NCBI RefSeq assembly: GCF_014649495.1
Contig: NZ_BMTD01000002.1
Span: 682,001 to 746,000 of the forward strand
Reading direction: 5' to 3'
Origin: Streptomyces filipinensis
GTDB lineage: Bacteria > Actinomycetota > Actinomycetes > Streptomycetales > Streptomycetaceae
DNA length: 64,000 nt
Below are positions 39,152 through 47,988 of this stretch, one piece after another. Position numbers and translations under genes: made by a program. Below the pieces are notes generated by a model. It saw only the letters and a program-made list of their open reading frames with translations, did not search any database and had not been told where the DNA came from. Positions within the stretch are counted from its first letter, which is position 1; each line of letters opens with the position of its first letter.

Positions 39152-39224
39152 GCCCTGTTGGCAGGCCCGGCCGACTCTTCCACGACCCCAGCCGGGCCCT
39201 ACTCCGCAAAGGAGTGCACGCAGT

Positions 39225-40826
39225 ATGACGGAACTCAGCACTGAGCCGGTAGCAACCGAGGCTCTGACACACGAACCTCTCCTGTCCGCCCCGACCCCGA
39301 CAGAACAGCCCACTGTTACGGCCGAGGTGGAGCACACCCCCGGTGGCTGGCCGGTCGTACCCCTCGCCCTGACCGGCACGAACACCACCGTGGGCACGGT
39401 CGCGGCCGCCTCCCTGGCCGGCGGCCCGGTCGCCGCCATCATCGCCGCAACCGGCGTCCTCATCCTGGGCACCTTCGCTACGACCCGTTCCCGCAACCCG
39501 AGCCCCCGACGTGAAGCGCGGCGGACGGCAGCACGCGCCGCCGGCCGGGCCGCCGGAAGGGCTGCAGCGCAGCGCACAGCGCCCCGAAGGCAGGGTGCCG
39601 GAACGGGCCGCGCCGGTGGCCGCCCAAACGCCTCCCGTACGAGCGGTGCGGGTGCCCGTGCCGGGCGAGTGCCCGGCCAGCACCGCCGTGGCCCCGGATC
39701 CCCGGCGCGCAACGGCACCGCCGCCGCGGGCCAGAAGCCCCGCCACCGCACCGGACACGGAGCGTCCGGCCGTGCGGCGGGCGCGGTCGGCCGGGGACTT
39801 GGCCGGGTGGGGCAGGTCAGGAAGCTCCGTGCGGCGCAGCAGGCCGCGGCCGGCACGCGTGCGAGCAAGCGGGCGCAGACCACTGCGGCACGTCGTGCGG
39901 TTGCCGATGCTCGCCGTAATCCCCGCGCTGCAGGTCAGACCGGCGCCACTCGCCATCCCGCCGGCCGCGGTGGTGCGGGCCGCCGCCTGCTCGCGGGCGC
40001 CACTCGCCGGGCGCGTGCGGGGAGGGATGCGGCGATCACCCGCAACCGGGCGAGGCGGGACGCCCGTGCCGGGGCCGCGGTCGACACGCAGCGTGCCGCG
40101 GTGCGTAGGGCGCCGGCGCGCAGGGCGGCCCGGCGGGCGCTGCGGCGTTCTGCGGCCCGGTTCCACGGCCGCCGCCTGCTCGCGGCCCTGCTCGCCTTCC
40201 CGATCGGGCTGTTGGGCTGTCTGACCACCTGGATCGGGCGCAGGCTCAACATCCCGTGGCTGATCCACCCCGGCCGCCGCCTCTACCGGCGCCTCGTGCA
40301 AACGGCCGCCGAACAGCGCGCCGAGCAGGACGAATCAACCCGCCAGCAGCTGCAGGAGCAGGAAGCCGCGGCCGATGCGGAGGCCTGCGAGGACGGCACC
40401 GACGGTATCGCCGACCGCGTTCAGCGGCCGGCCGCCGACATCCCCACCAGCACCACACCCGAGGTGAGTGAAGGAGAGCACGTGTCCGGTTTCCGGTTCG
40501 AAGAGGCCGCCGGTGAGATGGAGCAGGCCGCCAACTCCTACGAGCCCGACGACTGCATGGAGATCCTCACCATGGTCGAGGGGCTCCCGGCCGCGCTGAC
40601 CAGCGTGGCGAACGTGATGAGGACCCTGGCCGAGCGCTCCGACAGCGAGTTCCCGCTGGAGAAGGAGATCGCCGACCAGTTCAACGACATCTTCGGTGCC
40701 CTGATGAGCGCGGTCGCGGTCGCCGAGGACATGGGCCCGCTGTTCCGGCAGGTCCACGCCCAGGACATCGCCCGCCATGAGGACCCCCGCAACGGCACCG
40801 AGGCCGAGAAGGGCTGGAACGTCTGA
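39225..40826 (+). CDS. Large basic membrane protein of the transfer region
   Basis: The product is 533 aa, ATG at 39225 with AAAGGAG upstream. Layout: a polar N-terminus, a hydrophobic hairpin at about 48-88 (VVPLALTG, VAAASLAGGPVAAIIAATGV), an Arg/Ala/Gly-rich low-complexity stretch at about 90-325 resembling H1-type or histone-like tails, a membrane segment (LLALLAFPIGLLGCLTTWIG), and an acidic soluble C-terminal domain. It may bind DNA at the membrane during transfer. A strong internal start lies at 40482. Confidence 0.75.
   Translation: MTELSTEPVATEALTHEPLLSAPTPTEQPTVTAEVEHTPGGWPVVPLALTGTNTTVGTVAAASLAGGPVAAIIAATGVLILGTFATTRSRNPSPRREARRTAARAAGRAAGRAAAQRTAPRRQGAGTGRAGGRPNASRTSGAGARAGRVPGQHRRGPGSPARNGTAAAGQKPRHRTGHGASGRAAGAVGRGLGRVGQVRKLRAAQQAAAGTRASKRAQTTAARRAVADARRNPRAAGQTGATRHPAGRGGAGRRLLAGATRRARAGRDAAITRNRARRDARAGAAVDTQRAAVRRAPARRAARRALRRSAARFHGRRLLAALLAFPIGLLGCLTTWIGRRLNIPWLIHPGRRLYRRLVQTAAEQRAEQDESTRQQLQEQEAAADAEACEDGTDGIADRVQRPAADIPTSTTPEVSEGEHVSGFRFEEAAGEMEQAANSYEPDDCMEILTMVEGLPAALTSVANVMRTLAERSDSEFPLEKEIADQFNDIFGALMSAVAVAEDMGPLFRQVHAQDIARHEDPRNGTEAEKGWNV
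40482..40826 (+). CDS. Nested in-frame product of the basic membrane protein gene (candidate)
   Basis: GTG at 40482-40484 is preceded by AAGGAGAGCAC, a better ribosome site than most in this operon, and is in frame with the 533-aa protein. It would give a separate 114-aa acidic protein (SGFRFEEAAGEMEQAANSYE to TEAEKGWNV). The change from repetitive basic sequence to a compact acidic domain at this exact point supports it. Confidence 0.5.
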   Translation: MSGFRFEEAAGEMEQAANSYEPDDCMEILTMVEGLPAALTSVANVMRTLAERSDSEFPLEKEIADQFNDIFGALMSAVAVAEDMGPLFRQVHAQDIARHEDPRNGTEAEKGWNV

Positions 40827-40828
40827 CC

Positions 40829-42934
40829 ATGGCCACCACCGCCACGAAGCAGCAGCCGAGTGGCCCGGTGCTGGACTGGAGTGCCGGTCACGGACCCGTG
40901 ACCGGCGCTCTGTCCGCCACCACCGGAGCCTTCGCCGTCGCCGCCACCGGCGCCGCCACCGCCATGCCCCCCGGCTGGGCCCTCATGGTCGGCACGGCCG
41001 GGGCCCTCGGCCACACCATCGCCGGCCTGCGCGTCCGCAACGCCGGCCGCACCCTGGCCACCCGCGCCGCCTCCTGGCTCATCGGCGCAGGCTGGACCAC
41101 CTGGGCCATGACCCACGGCCCCCTGACCTGGGCCGCCCTCGGATCCCTGGCCACCGTCGGCGTCGGCATCGGCGCCGCCGCCCGCTCGGTTGCCCTATAT
41201 GAGGAGGCGCGGGAGGAAGAGGCGATCGCCGCAGAACAGCGAGCCATCGCGCGGGAGCTGTCCGCGGAGCGACGGGCGATCGCCGAACAGTGGGTGGAGC
41301 GGATCCAGCGGATCTGCTCCATCGCCGTGCGCGTGCTCGCGGTGGAGATGTGGCCTACCGGCACCGGCTACTCCCTGGATTTGGAGCCCCAGGGTGGCAT
41401 CACCTACGACCGCGTCGCCCAGTACTCCGTAGCCCTGTCCGCGGACGCGAAACTGCCGCACGGCTGCACCGCCACCGCCTCCGCCGGCATCCACCAGGGC
41501 CGGGTCATCCTGGACGTGACCACGGTCAACGTCCTCAGCGAGGACTGCCCCTACCCCGACGACTACGGGCCCCTGTCGGTGCTGACCGGCCTGCCGTGGG
41601 GGGTGCGCACCAACGCGGACGTCGTCCCTGTCTACCTGCGTGAGCAGTGCGCGCTGGTCGTCGGCCCGACCGGTTCGGGTAAGACGAACCTGGTGCACAC
41701 GATCCTGGCCGGCTTCGCGCGCGCTCAGGACGTGCTCACCTGGGTGATCGACCTCAACGCCGGATCCGCCGGCCTGCCCTGGGTGCTCCCGGCGTTGAAC
41801 GGGGAGCTCCAGCGGGAGGACGGCCTGCCGGTCCGGCCCGGCATCGACTGGCTGGCCGCCTCGTACGACGAGGCCATGTTGATGCTCGATGCCGCGCTCG
41901 CCATCGGCCTGCACCGCAAGCGCGCGTATCAGGACCTGCTGGCCAAGGCGAACACCGACCTGCTTCCGGTCAGCGCGAGGATTCCGCAGATCATGCTGGT
42001 GATCGATGAGGGCGCGGAGATCCTGGTCAGCACCGACCGGGAGATGAAGCAGCTGGCGAAGAAGATCCTGGAGGTGATCCGCATGCTGCGCGCCATGGGT
42101 ATCCGCACGGTGCTGACCGCCCTTGGCGCCACGGGCAGCGTGCTGGGCAACCTCATGATCCGCCGGGAGGCCAAGGTCCGCGTCGCGCTGACCGGTGGTG
42201 AGACCGAGGGCATGGACCTGGGCAAGATGTTCCCCGGCCGCCGCGGCCTGCGCGTCGAGCAGGCCCCCTACAAGGGATCGGGGTTCATGGGCACACCGGA
42301 GTCGCCGGCCGCGCTGTTCAAGGCCTGGCGGATCCTGCCCAACCAGATCCGGGACATCACCGCAGCAACATCCGACCTACATCCCTGCCTGGACGACATC
42401 TCCGCCAGGGCCGCAGGGCCCGCCTACGCCCGCCGCTGGGACGCCGAACGGACCGCATGGATGCGCGACCTCACCCCCGACGACCCCACCGACCCCGGCC
42501 CCGAGCCATCGGGATCCGCTGGGGGCGGGTTGAACCTGTCCGCGCTGCGTGGTCCGCGGGTGGAGCAGGCGTCGCCGGAGGATGAGATGCTGCGCCGCTT
42601 CCGGGAGCAGATCGACGCCCAGTTCGCCACCGCCCCCGACCCGAACACACCTGTGGAGCAGGTGCAGCCGGCCGCAGGGCAGGGGCTGAACCTGTCCGCA
42701 CTGCGCGGCGAGCAGGACAGCCCCGCCCAGCAAGCCGCACTGGCCGTGCTGCTCGCGGCCGGCCCGGAGGGCACCGGCGCCTCCGCCATCGCCCGGGCGC
42801 TCGCCGACGAGTACGGCACCAACCGGCAGACGGTCGCCGGCTGGCTCAAGACCTGGGTCGAGGAAGGTACCGCCGTGCGCGTCGGCGAGGGCACCAAAGC
42901 CCGGTACGTCCACCACCGCCACGCACCCGAGTAG
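40829..42934 (+). CDS. TraB-type conjugal DNA translocase (FtsK/SpoIIIE family)
   Basis: The product is 701 aa. Two or more N-terminal membrane helices lie at residues 30-110, then the motor domain: Walker A GPTGSGKT near residue 279, Walker B IMLVIDEGAEI near 391, and the conserved GVRTNADVVPVYLREQ and LTGGETEGMDLGKMFPG segments. A C-terminal winged helix (SAIARALADEYGTNRQTVAG) would read specific DNA repeats. In Streptomyces a single such protein moves double-stranded DNA between hyphae. An array of GACAAG repeats lies 100 bp downstream. Confidence 0.93.
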   Translation: MATTATKQQPSGPVLDWSAGHGPVTGALSATTGAFAVAATGAATAMPPGWALMVGTAGALGHTIAGLRVRNAGRTLATRAASWLIGAGWTTWAMTHGPLTWAALGSLATVGVGIGAAARSVALYEEAREEEAIAAEQRAIARELSAERRAIAEQWVERIQRICSIAVRVLAVEMWPTGTGYSLDLEPQGGITYDRVAQYSVALSADAKLPHGCTATASAGIHQGRVILDVTTVNVLSEDCPYPDDYGPLSVLTGLPWGVRTNADVVPVYLREQCALVVGPTGSGKTNLVHTILAGFARAQDVLTWVIDLNAGSAGLPWVLPALNGELQREDGLPVRPGIDWLAASYDEAMLMLDAALAIGLHRKRAYQDLLAKANTDLLPVSARIPQIMLVIDEGAEILVSTDREMKQLAKKILEVIRMLRAMGIRTVLTALGATGSVLGNLMIRREAKVRVALTGGETEGMDLGKMFPGRRGLRVEQAPYKGSGFMGTPESPAALFKAWRILPNQIRDITAATSDLHPCLDDISARAAGPAYARRWDAERTAWMRDLTPDDPTDPGPEPSGSAGGGLNLSALRGPRVEQASPEDEMLRRFREQIDAQFATAPDPNTPVEQVQPAAGQGLNLSALRGEQDSPAQQAALAVLLAAGPEGTGASAIARALADEYGTNRQTVAGWLKTWVEEGTAVRVGEGTKARYVHHRHAPE

Positions 42935-43032
42935 CTCGACCAGGGCTGATCGCTTGTCGCCTGTCGCCCCCCGAAACCAAAACCGCCCGCGGCCGTTTAG
43001 GAGGCCCCAAAGCGGCTTGTGACCTGCAAGGC

Positions 43033-43103
43033 GACAAGCGACAAGACAAGACAAGCGACAAGCCGCACGACAAGCCAGACGACAAGCAGCGCGACAAGAC
43101 AAG
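43033..43103. repeat. GACAAG repeat cluster, candidate clt (TraB recognition site)
   Basis: Nine direct copies of GACAAG start at 43033, 43040, 43045, 43050, 43057, 43069, 43081, 43093 and 43098, with a single inverted copy at 42953-42958. In characterised Streptomyces plasmids the clt locus is a set of 8-bp repeats just past traB. The match here is by position and form, not sequence. Confidence 0.7.
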
Positions 43104-43106
43104 GCA

Positions 43107-43138
43107 CGGGCAGCACCCCGCACCGCGGGTGCTGCCCG
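43107..43138 (+). terminator. Terminator after traB/clt
   Basis: Arms CGGGCAGCACCC and GGGTGCTGCCCG are perfect complements with an 8-nt loop, directly past the GACAAG array. Confidence 0.8.
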
Positions 43139-43161
43139 CCATGTTCTCTGGGAGGCCCCTC

Positions 43162-43353
43162 GTGATCGTCACCCTGTCCGCCGTCGCCCTCTTCGGGGTG
43201 CTGGCCCTCCTCCTTCTGCGCGGCCGGCACGTCGGCCCGTTCAGCGCCCTCGTGCTCTTCCTGTTCGGCTTCTTCACCGCCGGCACCGGCGCCGCCGGCC
43301 CCGTCCGCGCCATATGCCAGGCCCTCGCCGAAGCCGCCCGCCACCTCAACTGA
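43162..43353 (+). CDS. Small spread-type membrane protein
   Basis: The product is 63 aa from the GTG at 43162 (GGGAGG six bases upstream; an ATG at 43141 is in frame but lacks a site). Two membrane helices (IVTLSAVALFGVLALLLL and FSALVLFLFGFFTAGTGAAG) end in an amphipathic helix. Small two-helix proteins of this kind act in plasmid spread in Streptomyces. Confidence 0.7.
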   Translation: MIVTLSAVALFGVLALLLLRGRHVGPFSALVLFLFGFFTAGTGAAGPVRAICQALAEAARHLN

Positions 43354-43372
43354 CCCCGGCAGGAGCCCCCCT

Positions 43373-43876
43373 ATGCCCGACCACGACCCGCCCGCCGCCT
43401 GGCCCCCGCGCATGAGCGACGCCGAGGCCACCGCCGAGGCCCGCCGGATCATCGCCGACGCCTACGGGGCCGTGCCGCAGATGCCGACCGCCTACCGCGA
43501 CCGGACCCCGCTGCCCGCCTACGGCAGCACGCCCCCGGTCCTGCAGCCGGACCGGCGGATCGTCCCCGCGTGGGCCGCCGGGATGGCTGTCGCCGGAATC
43601 GGTACCGGCGCCGCGTTCGTCGGGGTCGGCTGCGGCATCTGGCTCGCCTGCCAGGGATTCGCCGCCGTGACCCTCACCAGCGTCCTGTTCGTCACGCTCC
43701 CGATCGCCGCCGTGGCCGCACTCGCCGCCGCCATCGGCTCTGCCGTGCGCTCGGTCAAGGCCACTCGCACCGAAACCCATCACTACTACTCCGGCCCGGT
43801 CCGGCAGGAGACCAACACCATCACCGCGCCGGCGTACGGGCTGATCGCCCGCAGCCGCAACGAACTCCATCGCTGA
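43373..43876 (+). CDS. SpdB-like membrane protein
   Basis: The product is 167 aa. A Pro-rich cytoplasmic start (MPDHDPPAAWPPRMSDAEAT) precedes two helices (WAAGMAVAGIGTGAAFVGVG and TLTSVLFVTLPIAAVAALAA) and a polar tail with HHYYSGPVRQETNTITAPAY. It lies between two other transfer or replication genes. The name is by form and place. Confidence 0.65.
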   Translation: MPDHDPPAAWPPRMSDAEATAEARRIIADAYGAVPQMPTAYRDRTPLPAYGSTPPVLQPDRRIVPAWAAGMAVAGIGTGAAFVGVGCGIWLACQGFAAVTLTSVLFVTLPIAAVAALAAAIGSAVRSVKATRTETHHYYSGPVRQETNTITAPAYGLIARSRNELHR

Positions 43877-43892
43877 ACAGGAGAGGAACCCC

Positions 43893-44339
43893 ATGTCGTT
43901 CGGAGAGACCCCGATCACCCTCGTCGGCAACCTGACCGACGAGCCGGAACTGAAGTTCACCGAGGGCGGCGCCGCGCTGGCGAAGTTCACCATCGCCGTC
44001 ACGCCGCGCAGCTTCGACCGCAACACGAACCAGTGGAAGGACGGCACCACCGCCTTCTACCGGTGCGCCGCCTGGCGCACCCTCGCCGAACACGTCGCCG
44101 AGTCCCTGCGCAAGGGCTCGCGCGTGGTCGCCACGGGCCGGATGCGGCAGCACGACTGGACCAACGACCAGGGCGAGAAGCGCTCCATGCTCGCCGTCGA
44201 AGTCGACGACATCGGCGCCTCCGTCCGCTTCACCACCGTCCAGATCAACGGCAAGCGCACGAACAGTGCTGCCACGTCCGGCGACCCGTGGAACACCGGG
44301 GACAACCGCCCCGAGCCGGGCGACGAGCCCCCGTTCTAG
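43893..44339 (+). CDS. ssb: Single-stranded DNA-binding protein
   Basis: The product is 148 aa. The OB fold spans residues 5-115: ITLVGNLTDEPELKFTEGGA, WKDGTTAFYRCAAWRTLAEH and VVATGRMRQHDWTNDQG. The short tail ends GDEPPF, matching the acidic tip that contacts partner proteins. This is the element's own SSB, for replication or transfer. GGAG precedes the ATG. Confidence 0.95.
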   Translation: MSFGETPITLVGNLTDEPELKFTEGGAALAKFTIAVTPRSFDRNTNQWKDGTTAFYRCAAWRTLAEHVAESLRKGSRVVATGRMRQHDWTNDQGEKRSMLAVEVDDIGASVRFTTVQINGKRTNSAATSGDPWNTGDNRPEPGDEPPF

Positions 44340-44404
44340 CTGCACCGAGGGCGGCCACCGCACCTTGCGGGGCCGCCCTCGCAACCAGCGTCGCTGCCCG
44401 CCGG

Positions 44405-45421
44405 TTAGGCGATGGGCCAGCCCACGAATCCATCATCACTCTGGTAGACCAGCGCGATCTCCTGCTCCGCGAGGAGCTCTTGAACGTCGGGGGTAGGAGC
44501 GCTGGGCAGCAACACGGCCACACGGAGAGTCTTGCGCTCGGGAACGTGGCGGCGGTAGTCGGCAAGCTGGCCAATGGCCATGCGTACATTGGCCCGGGTC
44601 GTGAGCCCCTTGGCCTCATACAGGACGTGGTCGGTCGCGTCGTACACGTCCGGGGTGAGTACGTTGGGCTCGCCCTTCACAGTGAACTGGAAGCTGTGGG
44701 TCTTGTGCTCCGCTGCGGCCAGGTGTGCCAGGAATGCCTTCACCAACTCGCCCTCGCGGCGCAGGATCTTGCGCTGTCCCGCGGGAATGTCCGCGATCGT
44801 TTCCGCGGTGCTGTGTTGCTCGGTGTTCTTGACCTTCGCTCCGCTCTGCGTCGGCAACGTGACGGGCTCCGGCACCTCTACCGCGGGCTCGGTGATCTCG
44901 TAGCCCGACGTTGCGGCGGCCGGCTGGCGGTCCGCCTCGGTCCATGCCGGCGTCGTTCCCGGAGCAGGTCGGAACCGAAAGACCAGCACATCGCGCATCA
45001 CGCCGTTCTGGCCCGGAGCGCGCCGTACGTCGTACGGCTTGACCGTGTCCAGCACCATCTGACCGATGTAGCGCTGCCGCATCGCTCCGCCGCCCGGCAC
45101 CTTGCCGTGCGCGACGAACAGATGAACCTCCCGACCCTTTTCCGCATGCGTGAGCAGTGACCCGTTGCGGCCAGATGGCTTCTGGTTCCCGTTAGCGCCA
45201 GCACCGGTGTACAGGTACAGCGGCCCGAACTCGTCGTCCTCTGCGCGTCCATCGAAGGTGTACCCGTACTCCTCACCCGCGGACGGATCGGAGAACACGA
45301 ACACGATGCCGGCCTCATCGGCCGGCTCGATGCCCTGGAAGGTCCCGCAGTGGTAGGCCTCCTTGATCGCATCGCGCGTCGTCCACTCACCCGGCGGCAC
45401 AAGATCAAAGGTCGTCGTCAT
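44405..45421 (-). CDS. Type IV-like restriction endonuclease (SRA-like plus PD-(D/E)xK)
   Basis: The product is 338 aa, the only leftward gene in this part of the element. Residues 40-150 (EEYGYTFDGRAEDDEFGPLY, LYTGAGANGNQ, LLTHAEKGREVHLFV) have the look of SRA/PUA-type domains that read modified bases. The C-terminal domain has LTPDVYDATDHVLYEAKG with Asp258, Glu269 and Lys271 in PD-(D/E)xK order, then QLADYRRHV. It is predicted to cut DNA carrying a modification. The exact modification and activity are inference. Confidence 0.75.
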   Translation of the reverse strand: MTTTFDLVPPGEWTTRDAIKEAYHCGTFQGIEPADEAGIVFVFSDPSAGEEYGYTFDGRAEDDEFGPLYLYTGAGANGNQKPSGRNGSLLTHAEKGREVHLFVAHGKVPGGGAMRQRYIGQMVLDTVKPYDVRRAPGQNGVMRDVLVFRFRPAPGTTPAWTEADRQPAAATSGYEITEPAVEVPEPVTLPTQSGAKVKNTEQHSTAETIADIPAGQRKILRREGELVKAFLAHLAAAEHKTHSFQFTVKGEPNVLTPDVYDATDHVLYEAKGLTTRANVRMAIGQLADYRRHVPERKTLRVAVLLPSAPTPDVQELLAEQEIALVYQSDDGFVGWPIA

Positions 45422-45566
45422 GCCGCGACCTTATTCACTCCCACTGACACCCTGTCGCCCTTTTTCCCTGGGTGGCAGGCGAAAGGGCGACCCCAACTCT
45501 CGCCAAAGACTCCGGGGCCGCCCCTTGTCCAACCCGCCGTATCAGACCTGTTGGAGGTCTCCCAGC

Positions 45567-46547
45567 ATGACGCAACCCACCCACATCCGGCGAGTACCGG
45601 CCTTACAGCCGGCTTCGCCCCCCATCGAGCCGATGACCGTGGCCCTAGAAAACCTGCACCTGCTCGCCGCCGCCCTGCTCGCTGCGGAACGCGGCTGGCC
45701 CGTCATCCCCCTGCAGCCCGGCACCAAACGGCCCGCTGGACACCCCGAACGCACCTGTCCCCTCACCGGGCGTTGCGCGGGCGGGCACCGCACCCCGGAG
45801 CAGCGGGCCACCACCGACCCGGAACTGATCCAGATGGCGTGGGCGAACCGCCCCTACAACGTCGGCATCGCCACCGGCCCGGCCGGCCTGCTCGTCATCG
45901 ACCTGGACGTGCCCAAGCCGCAAGAGCAGGAAGGAGCGCCTGACGGCGCCACTTCCTTCAAGGCGCTCTGCGAGCGCGCCGGCCAGCCCTACCCGCTCAC
46001 CTACCAGGTGCGGACCCCCAGCGGGGGGCGGCACCTGTACTTCACCACCCCGCCCGGTGTGCGGCTGAAGTGCAGCGTCAAGCGACTCGCTCCCCGCATC
46101 GACACCCGCGCGTGGGGCGGATACGTCGTCGCCCCCGGCAGCACCACCCCCGACGGCGCCTACGAGGTAGCCGAAGTGGCCCCCGTCGCCTCACTGCCCG
46201 CCTGGCTCGCTGCCCTGCTCACCGAACCGGCCAAACCCGCCGCCCCGCCCGTGCCTTCACGGGTGTGGGACGGCACCAAGGCCGCCCGCACCGCGCTGGA
46301 CCGCGAATGCGCCGTCATCCGGGCCGCTAACGAGGGCGGGCCGAACGGCCGCAACAACACGCTGCACAAGAGCGCATGCAAGGTGGCCCGGTTCATCGCC
46401 TGGGGACACATCTCCCGCCACACGGTCGAAGAAGCAATCCAGGCGGCGGGAGAGTCCACGGGGCTGCCGGCCGCCGAGTGCCGCGCGACCATCCGTAGCG
46501 CCATGGAGTGGATCCTCGCTCACGCCACCCCGCGGGAGGCCGTATGA
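45567..46547 (+). CDS. Bifunctional primase/polymerase (Prim-Pol)
   Basis: The product is 326 aa from the ATG at 45567 (GGAGG upstream). The Prim-Pol domain covers residues 25-220: AAERGWPVIPLQPGTKRP, then NVGIATGPAGLLVIDLDVP with the metal-binding Asp pair, and TPSGGRHLYFTTP with its His. A helical C-terminal part follows. It primes and copies element DNA in known AICEs of the Prim-Pol replication type. Its stop overlaps the next start. Confidence 0.92.
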   Translation: MTQPTHIRRVPALQPASPPIEPMTVALENLHLLAAALLAAERGWPVIPLQPGTKRPAGHPERTCPLTGRCAGGHRTPEQRATTDPELIQMAWANRPYNVGIATGPAGLLVIDLDVPKPQEQEGAPDGATSFKALCERAGQPYPLTYQVRTPSGGRHLYFTTPPGVRLKCSVKRLAPRIDTRAWGGYVVAPGSTTPDGAYEVAEVAPVASLPAWLAALLTEPAKPAAPPVPSRVWDGTKAARTALDRECAVIRAANEGGPNGRNNTLHKSACKVARFIAWGHISRHTVEEAIQAAGESTGLPAAECRATIRSAMEWILAHATPREAV

Positions 46548-46744
46548 CCACCGCCGCCCGCTCCCCCCTCCTGGATTGCCCCTCTCCGGGCCCCTACGGG
46601 CCGCAGGACGCCCCGCCCGCCTGGCCTGGACCGGGCGGGGGCGGCCGAAGGAAGGCCGCCCGTCAGGGCGTCCTTTCAGCACTTCTCACCGCGCACCGCG
46701 CCCCACGCCAGCCCCACAACCCCGAAGGGCGGAACGCCGCATGA
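46544..46744 (+). CDS. Small proline-rich linker protein
   Basis: The product is 66 aa (MTTAARSPLLDCPSPGPYGP and on), rich in Pro, Gly and Arg. The ATG overlaps the Prim-Pol stop and its own stop overlaps the start of the replication ATPase, so it is translated in sequence with them. No domain. It may matter only for coupling. Confidence 0.55.
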   Translation: MTTAARSPLLDCPSPGPYGPQDAPPAWPGPGGGGRRKAARQGVLSALLTAHRAPRQPHNPEGRNAA

Positions 46745-47988
46745 CCCCCGCCAACCCGCCCTCGCCGTCGATCGATGGGGCCGGCCTGCTCGATGAGGTG
46801 GAAGCGTTCCACCGGCGCTTCAACGTCTTCCCCACCGAACACGCCTACGTCGCCGTCACCCTGTGGGACGCCCACGCCCACCTCATCGAGTGCTTCGAGA
46901 CCACGCCTCGAATCGCTTTCCTCTCCCCGGAACCGGGGTCGGGCAAGTCCCGTGCGCTGGAGATCGTGGAACTCCTCACCCCCCGACCGGTCGCCACGGT
47001 GTCCGCCTCAGCGAACGCCCTGTACCGGCTGGTGGACTCAGCCGCCGGTCTGCCCACCGTCCTCTTCGACGAGGTGGACACCATCTTTGGACCCAAGGCC
47101 GGCGCGGACGAGGCACTACGCGGCTTCCTAAACGCCGGCTACCGGCGGACCACGGGTGCTCTGCGGTGCGTCGGGGAGGGCTCCAACCAGAACGCGCAAA
47201 TCTTCAATTCCTACTGCGCCGTCGCCATGGCGGGACTCGGCTCCCTGCCGGACACCGTCCTGACCCGCTCCGTCATCGTGCGCATGCGCAAGCGCGCCCC
47301 CAACGAGAAGGTCGAGCCCTACCGGCAGCGCATCCACGAGAAGCAGGGCCACGCCCTGCGTGACCGGCTCGCTAAATGGGCCGACACCGTGCGCGAGCAG
47401 GTCGCCGACGCGTGGCCCGAGATGCCCGAAGGCGTCACCGACCGGCCGGCCGACGTGTGGGAACCCCTACTCGCCGTCGCCGACGCGGTCGGCGGCCACT
47501 GGCCCGCACGAGCCCGCGCCGCCTGCCTGGAACTGGTCAACGCCGCCCATGACAACGACGAAGCCTCCCTCGGGGTACGACTGCTGACCGACCTGCGCGA
47601 CAAGGTGTTCCGCGGCGAGGACCGCATGCCCACCGCCGCCATCCTCGAATGCCTGCTCGCCATGGACGACGCCCCATGGGGCGACCTGGACGACAAGCCG
47701 ATCAACTCCCGGACCCTCGCCCGGATGCTCGGTCAGTACGTCACCGCGGCAGTCAAGCCGATCAAGCCGCGCAGCATCCGCACCGCGTCCGGCTTCCCCA
47801 AGGGCTACTACGCGGAAGACCTCGCGGACGCCTGGTCGCGGTACTGCCCCCCACCCCCCGAGGGATCCGCCACGTCCGCCACGTCCGCCACACCGCAGGT
47901 CAGCGGGGGTGAATCCGTGGCGGATACCGCCACACCCATCCGCCACACGATCGAGCAAAGCGCCACACAGCCCACGCTCGCCGGATAG
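46741..47988 (+). CDS. DUF3631 replication ATPase/helicase-like protein
   Basis: The product is 415 aa. The nucleotide motif IAFLSPEPGSGKSRALE (GSGKS at 66-70) and Walker B VLFDEVDTIFG lie in an AAA-like core, followed by the DUF3631 region (RLLTDLRDKVFRGEDRMPTA and INSRTLARMLGQYVTAAVKP). Such proteins pair with Prim-Pol in AICE replication. The last 35 residues (SATSATSAT and on) are encoded within the GTGGCGGA repeat cluster, so the coding end and the candidate origin overlap. Confidence 0.88.
   Translation: MTPANPPSPSIDGAGLLDEVEAFHRRFNVFPTEHAYVAVTLWDAHAHLIECFETTPRIAFLSPEPGSGKSRALEIVELLTPRPVATVSASANALYRLVDSAAGLPTVLFDEVDTIFGPKAGADEALRGFLNAGYRRTTGALRCVGEGSNQNAQIFNSYCAVAMAGLGSLPDTVLTRSVIVRMRKRAPNEKVEPYRQRIHEKQGHALRDRLAKWADTVREQVADAWPEMPEGVTDRPADVWEPLLAVADAVGGHWPARARAACLELVNAAHDNDEASLGVRLLTDLRDKVFRGEDRMPTAAILECLLAMDDAPWGDLDDKPINSRTLARMLGQYVTAAVKPIKPRSIRTASGFPKGYYAEDLADAWSRYCPPPPEGSATSATSATPQVSGGESVADTATPIRHTIEQSATQPTLAG

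Noticed and set aside
42935..43140. The GACAAG cluster as a CRISPR array
   Set aside because: Units are only 6-8 bp with irregular 5-12 bp spacing and no cas genes. Position past traB fits a clt locus instead.
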